Origin: Hydnum rufescens UP504
Taxonomy: Eukaryota; Basidiomycota; Agaricomycetes; Cantharellales; Hydnaceae
Length of the DNA: 64,000 nt
Assembly (NCBI GenBank): GCA_014904985.1
Contig: MU128991.1
Coordinates: 171,584-235,583 of the forward strand
Direction: 5' to 3'
The notes beneath the pieces were generated by a model. It saw only the letters and a list, made by a program, of their open reading frames with translations, did not search any database and was not told the DNA's origin. The first letter of the stretch is position 1. Each line of letters starts with the position of its first letter. Shown here in pieces: positions 59,800 through 64,000 of this stretch. The position numbers were made by a program, and so were the translations under genes.

Positions 59800-61615
59800 T
59801 TAAAGCTTCCGGGATCCGGAAGATGCAAGGCAGACGAGAGGCATCGTCCGCAGCACCCCACACGAGGCTGCATCAGTGCGATTCTCTGATGATTCGACAT
59901 ATTCAAGGAGGATATCAAAGTTTGCATCCCTTGTGATTGAGGAAGTGCATATGATGGATTCATTGATGAAGGGATTGCAGCTCCGGCCATGGATGTATTG
60001 ACCAATGGAACCTTTATTGTCGCTGTGAACAAGAACATGAACATCATGTAAGCTGCGTGCTGCTGCCTCCATGACAGCAAATTCCAAGGCAATGCTCTCT
60101 GCCCATCCAATTTTGCGACCCTCAGCCTGCCAGCCTGGGAGGAGCTGCCAGGCACGCCAAAGGAACCCAACAACCAGACTGATACCCCAAGAGGTGGAGG
60201 CATCAACATAGATGTCAAGATTGACAATCGGTCAGAATCCAATAGGGCGCAAAAAGTTGGGGGACTCCAAGGCCATCTGCCACCAAGTCAAATCAGTGAT
60301 GAGGCGTGGGGGGGGGAAGCGAGAGATGAAAACATTGGTGCTGAAAGATGCAATGAAATGGTGAAGAGATGGCATTCTGGAGTGACCATCACGATAGACG
60401 AAACAGATATGTGCAAGGGAACCCTGGAGATTGACCAATGGTTCAAGCTGCAAGCGATGAGTAGTATCAATAATGGACAAAACATCCAACAGCTTCTTGA
60501 GATGCTTCAACCGCTTCTTTTCAGGTAGTGAGACATGCTTGTTTGCAAGGTCCCATTGAAACCCTACATAGACAACGGTTGAAGCAAAATCTTTGGTCTT
60601 GATATCATTGACTAGCCAACCGAGGGACTTTACAATCGTGATGATGTCGATGAGCTCGTATGAGTATTGGTAGACCCCAGGGGGGGATTCAGATACTGGT
60701 ATGCAGGTTGGTAAGAGGTCATCCACCCACTTGATGAAGAAAGGGACTGGAAGGTTGGCCCGAACGATATCGAGAGTGGCATCTGTGGCAACACCAAGGG
60801 TCCCTGCAGCAGAGGAGAGGCCAAAGGGATTGCAGTGATCAAGGAAAATCCCCAGAGAGGTCATAACAGCAAGAAAAGGCTGGTGTGCACGCAAAACAGC
60901 CATCTGACGATAGGCAGCAGCAAAATCAAGCTGAGCAGCTTGGGCCCCAGGAGGGCAAGAAGCCACCTATTGAGCAGGCAGAGTAAGCACCAAGGAAGGC
61001 AAGTTGGAAAGGCCCAAAACCAAGGACAGGACGACAGAGGCCATGTCAGGCATGCCCAAAAGACAATGCATTCAAGGAATGCGAGGTGAGCCAGAGGCTA
61101 ACACCCCAAGGCCAAGTGCCAAGACAACGCGGGCATGCCAAAGACAATGCCTTAAAGGACAACATTCCAAAAAGGACATGTTGGGTGTGCCAAAGGCAAA
61201 CACCAAAGGATAAAAGACAGGACACTCACCCAGTCAGCCATAATCTGAGCTGTCCCCCAAGTGGTGGGGAAATCATCAGAATCAATAAAGTCGTTGACAG
61301 ACATGCCAAACTGATCCCGGAAGGAGAGATTTTGGACCATCCGCCAGCGATCTGGACCATCACCTGGTTTTGGGACAATGGCCAGAGGAGCAGTCCGGAA
61401 AGAACCCCCATAGAATTGTTCAGCCTGCTGAACAGTGAAAGGCCAGACATGCGCCCAAGTGCCACTTCCTTGTCCAGTTTGGCCTGTATAATCTGATCTT
61501 CTCAGGAGGTTTTGTAGTGATTGGGGGGAAGGAATGTGACAGAAATGGGAGGCATATCCAACCCAATTGGGAAACCATGAATAATGTTATGAACGAGAGT
61601 GGGATAATGAAGGAT
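59800..61615 (-). pseudogene. Reverse transcriptase-RNase H of DIRS-like copy 1
   Basis: The N-terminal RT part reads QAKLDKEVALGRMSG, FTVQQAEQFYGGSFRTAPLA, IVPKPGDGPDRWRMVQNLSF and SVNDFIDSDDF. After a 263-bp intron come AQAAQLDFAAAYRQMAVLRA, the catalytic motif FFIKWVDDLLPT and VVYVGFQWDLANKHVSLPEK. An in-frame TGA at 60232-60234 separates this from the RNase H-like part: YVDASTSWGISLVVGFLWRA, GRKIGWAESIALEFAV and VHVLVHSDNKGSIGQYIHGR. The fragment copy 2 has CGA at the TGA position. Other breaks lie near 61450 and 61512. One reading frame otherwise runs RT to RNase H. Confidence 0.82.
60967..61229 (-). other. Spliceosomal-type intron inside the retroelement RT
   Basis: Minus-strand gtgagtgtcc ... 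ctcaatag, 263 bp. It joins GTAQIMADW to VASCPPGAQAAQLDF in frame. The insert has internal near-repeats (ggcatgccaaagacaatgc type). Copy 2 keeps the same insert (about 63236-63475) with donor gtgatg. Confidence 0.6.
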
Positions 61616-61675
61616 AAGTGAGCATGGTCAAGGGCAGAAGCGAAGGCATCTGCATGCAGAGGAGTTATAGGGGAC

Positions 61676-62071
61676 TCAGAGTGCAACAGAGCACTTCTGA
61701 GCTGAGTGTGTGGAGGCAAGGCAGACAGAGCAGACATGGTTGTGCTCACGACCTTTAATGCATCCTTTGGCGGTGTTGAATAAGAAACAGACACGGCGAT
61801 TGTCGGCTTTGGAAGTGAGGGCCCCATTCTTGAAGGTGCACTTGGAGGAACGGACAGTGCATGTTGGTGCCAAATGTCCCGCCTTTGCACAGAGGATGCA
61901 ACTGAGCAGAGGAGGGAGCATGCTCATTGCCTGTATGAAACCGCAGGCCAGGGAGGCACTGCGCCTCTGAGAACCCCCATATGCATCCTCCCTAGCAACG
62001 GTCATGGTCGAGGAGCGAGGGGGACTGTCTTGAGATGCAGGTGCCAGATGTGACTGGCATGTCATGTTCAC
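61676..62071 (-). CDS. Gag-like zinc-knuckle protein fragment of DIRS-like element
   Basis: Contains a CCHC knuckle (CILCAKAGHLAPTC: C-x2-C-x4-H-x4-C) and a second Cys/His cluster (VCFLFNTAKGCIKGREHNHV then CSVCLASTHSAQKC), a pair commonly found in nucleocapsid-like proteins of DIRS elements. The N-terminal about 20 residues are read from the join with copy 2, so the true gag start is missing or different. The Met at 62005 (MTVAREDAYGGSQRR) is one candidate start. Confidence 0.65.
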   Translation of the reverse strand: MNMTCQSHLAPASQDSPPRSSTMTVAREDAYGGSQRRSASLACGFIQAMSMLPPLLSCILCAKAGHLAPTCTVRSSKCTFKNGALTSKADNRRVCFLFNTAKGCIKGREHNHVCSVCLASTHSAQKCSVAL

Positions 62072-63590
62072 TATTAAACATCACGTAAGAGCACATTAAA
62101 GCTTCCGGGATCCGGAAGATGCAAGGCAGACGAGAGGCATCGTCCGCAGCACCCACGCGAGGCTGCATCAGCGCGATTCTCTGATGATTCGACATATTCA
62201 AGGAGGATATCAAAGTTTGCATCCCTTGTGATTGAGAAGTGCGTATGATGGATTCATTGATGAAGGGATTGCGGCTCCCGCCATGGATGTATTGACCAAT
62301 GGAACTTTATTGTCGCTGTGAACAAGAACACGAACATCATGTAAGCTGCGTGCTGCTGCCTCCATGACAGCAAATTCCAAGGCAATGCTCTCTGCCCATC
62401 CAATTTTGCGACCCTCAGCCTGCCAGCCTGGGAGGAGCTGCCAGGCACCAAAAGAACCCAACAACCAGACTGATACCCCAGAGGGTGGATGCATCAACAT
62501 AGATGTCAAGATTGACAATCGGTCGGAATCCAAAAGGGCGAAAAGTTGGGGGACCAAGGCCATCCACACCAAGTCAAATCAGTGGATGAGGCGTGGGGGG
62601 GTGAGGAGAGATGAAAACATTGGTGCTGAAAGATGCAATGAAATGGTGAAGAGATGGCATTCTGGAGCGACCATCACGATAGACGAAACAGATATGTGCA
62701 AGGAACCCTGGAGATTGACAATGTTTCAAGCCGCAAGCGATGAGTAGTATCAATAATGGACAAAACATCCAACAGCTTCTTGAGATGCTTCAACCGCTTC
62801 TTTTCAGGTAGTGAGACATGCTTGTTTGCAAGGTCCCATTGAACCCTACATAGACAACAGTTGAAGCAAAATCTTTGTTTTGATATCATTGACTGCCAAC
62901 CGAGGGACTTTACAATCGTGATGAGGATGAGCTCGTATGAGTATTGGAGACCCAGGGGGGGATTTAGGATACTGGTATGCGGGTTGGTAAAGAGGTCATC
63001 CACCCACTGATGAAGAAAGGGACTGGAGGTTGGCACGACGATATCGAGAGTGGCATCTGTGGCAACACCAAGGGTCCCTGCAGCAGAGGAGAGGCAAAGG
63101 GATTGCAGTGATCAAGGAAATCCCAGAGAGGTCATAACGCAAGAAAAGGCTGGTGTGCACGCAAAACAGCCATCTGACAATAGGCAGCAGCAAATCAAGC
63201 TGAGCAGCTTGGGCCCCAGGAGGGCAAGAAGCCACCTATTGAGCAGGCAGAGTAAGCACCAAGGAAGGCAAGTTGGAAAGGCCCAAAACCAAGGACAGGA
63301 CGACAGAGGCCATGTCAGGCATGCCCAAAAGACAATGCTTCAAGGAATGCGAGGTGAGCCGAGGCTAACACCCCAAGGCCAACATGCCAAAGACAATGCC
63401 TTAAAGGACAACATTCCAAAAAGGACATGTTGGGTGCCAAAGGCAAACACCAAAGGAAAAAGACAGGACATCACCCAGTCAGCCATAATCTGAGCTGTCC
63501 CCCAAGTGGTGGGGAATCATCAGAATAATAAAGTCTTGACAGACATGCCAAACTGATCCGGAAGGAGAGATTTTTGGACCATCCGCCAGT
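61996..63590 (-). mobile_element. DIRS-like copy 2, RT-RNase H fragment
   Basis: Nearly matches copy 1 from about 59706 to 61350, in the same orientation and including the RT intron, but lacks gag and recombinase. RNase H text (EFAVMEAAARSLHDVRVLVH) and RT text (DLANKHVSLPEKKRLKHLKK) are clear. Many single-base gaps relative to copy 1 break the frame. Confidence 0.82.
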
Positions 63591-63594
63591 GATC

Positions 63595-64000
63595 TGGACA
63601 CACATGGAGGGCACTCATGGCATTGGCAATCTTGGGCTGGCTGGTGTGAGAAAGTGAGGCAAGGAAGAGGGCTAAGTTGGTGGAAGAAGCAGGCAGACGA
63701 TCATCCTCAGGGATGTGTCTGCTATCACACCAGGACTGCCAGTGTGCAAGGCCAGAGCCGTAGGTGGAGAGAGTCCCTTTGGAAAGGGAGTTTTCAAGAA
63801 GAGAATCAAGAGCAAGTCGATCAGCCACAGTGGCTGACATGTGAAGTTTCTCACGATGGGAACAGGCAGCAGGAGACATCCAGAATGCTAAGCAATCACG
63901 TCCCTGGACATTAGGACGATGAGGATGAGGAAGGAGAGGGGGGGCAGAAGCATGGGGTTTTCGACCTTTGGGCCGCAAATCAAGGCGTGGATACAGTTCC
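63595..64000 (-). mobile_element. DIRS-like copy 3, recombinase N-terminal part, runs off the window
   Basis: Matches copy 1 at 59306-59700: MRPKGRKPHASAPPLLPHPH, then TVADRLALDSLLENSLSKGT and CDSRHIPEDDRLPASSTNLA, in one frame with IANAMSALH, where copy 1 is frameshifted. It is fused at about 63597 to copy 2 RT sequence. Confidence 0.8.

Larger units (their letters stand above)
58538..61995 (-). mobile_element. DIRS/Ngaro-like YR retrotransposon, copy 1 (decayed)
   Basis: On the minus strand the order is gag-like zinc knuckle, reverse transcriptase, RNase H-like domain and tyrosine recombinase. No integrase core (DDE), LTR or aspartic protease was seen. RT plus tyrosine recombinase is the definition of DIRS-like elements. 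No methyltransferase-like frame was seen, which fits Ngaro. The coding is broken by several stops and frameshifts. The 5' terminus is masked by the adjoining copy 2 fragment. Confidence 0.82.

Noticed and set aside
58538..61995. Gypsy or Copia LTR element
   Set aside because: No LTRs, aspartic protease or DDE integrase; the recombinase is of the tyrosine (R..HxxR..Y) type.
1..64000. tRNA or rRNA genes
   Set aside because: None recognised by eye; intron-containing tRNAs could be missed, and a tRNAscan search would decide.

Overview
The window is fungal nuclear DNA. Nearly every gene is cut by short (about 50-80 bp) GT-AG introns, and the standard genetic code fits. The gene set (group III HAMP-repeat hybrid histidine kinase, CAP59/CMT1-type mannosyltransferase, sedolisin, NACHT-WD40 receptor, DIRS-like retroelements) points to a basidiomycete, probably an Agaricomycete. 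A Ceratobasidiaceae/Rhizoctonia-like origin is only a guess. Gene spans below run from the chosen start codon to the stop codon, introns included.

Region 1 (1-22 kb) is compact housekeeping DNA: a left-truncated membrane-anchored GH5 exo-beta-1,3-glucanase (-), a GPH-type sucrose/alpha-glucoside transporter (-), ribosome-biogenesis factor RLP24 (+), autophagy lipid-transfer protein ATG2 (-, 6.7 kb), a SNF2-family ATPase (+), an IML2/TTC39 TPR protein (-) and the P-body protein SCD6/LSM14 (-). Region 2 (22-29 kb) holds a tandem duplication of an F-box gene (both -), with a third, different F-box gene divergently placed (+). Region 3 (29-42 kb) holds a TMEM19/DUF92 membrane protein (+), ornithine carbamoyltransferase (-), a CAP59-like mannosyltransferase with a tandem decapeptide repeat (+), an EFM7-type lysine methyltransferase (-) and the Nik1/Os-1 histidine kinase (+). 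Region 4 (42-49 kb) holds a secreted S53 peptidase (+) and the mitochondrial chaperonin pair hsp10 (-) / hsp60 (+), head-to-head across about 157 bp. Region 5 (50-55.4 kb) is a STAND/NLR-type gene: N-terminal C2-like and helical regions, a NACHT ATPase and 14 near-identical WD40 repeats. Region 6 (55.4-64 kb) is repeat-rich and gene-poor. It holds at least three head-to-tail pieces of a DIRS/Ngaro-like retroelement (gag zinc knuckle, RT-RNase H, tyrosine recombinase), all on the minus strand and partly decayed.

Many adjacent genes share short divergent promoters (transporter/RLP24, ATG2/SNF2, F-box B/F-box C, OTC/mannosyltransferase, hsp10/hsp60). The most interesting accessory locus is the NACHT-WD40 receptor with its recently amplified repeats, lying against the retroelement cluster. 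Several single-base, mostly homopolymer, frameshifts occur from 43 to 64 kb. They include two in the essential hsp60, so assembly error must be excluded before any of these genes is called a pseudogene.
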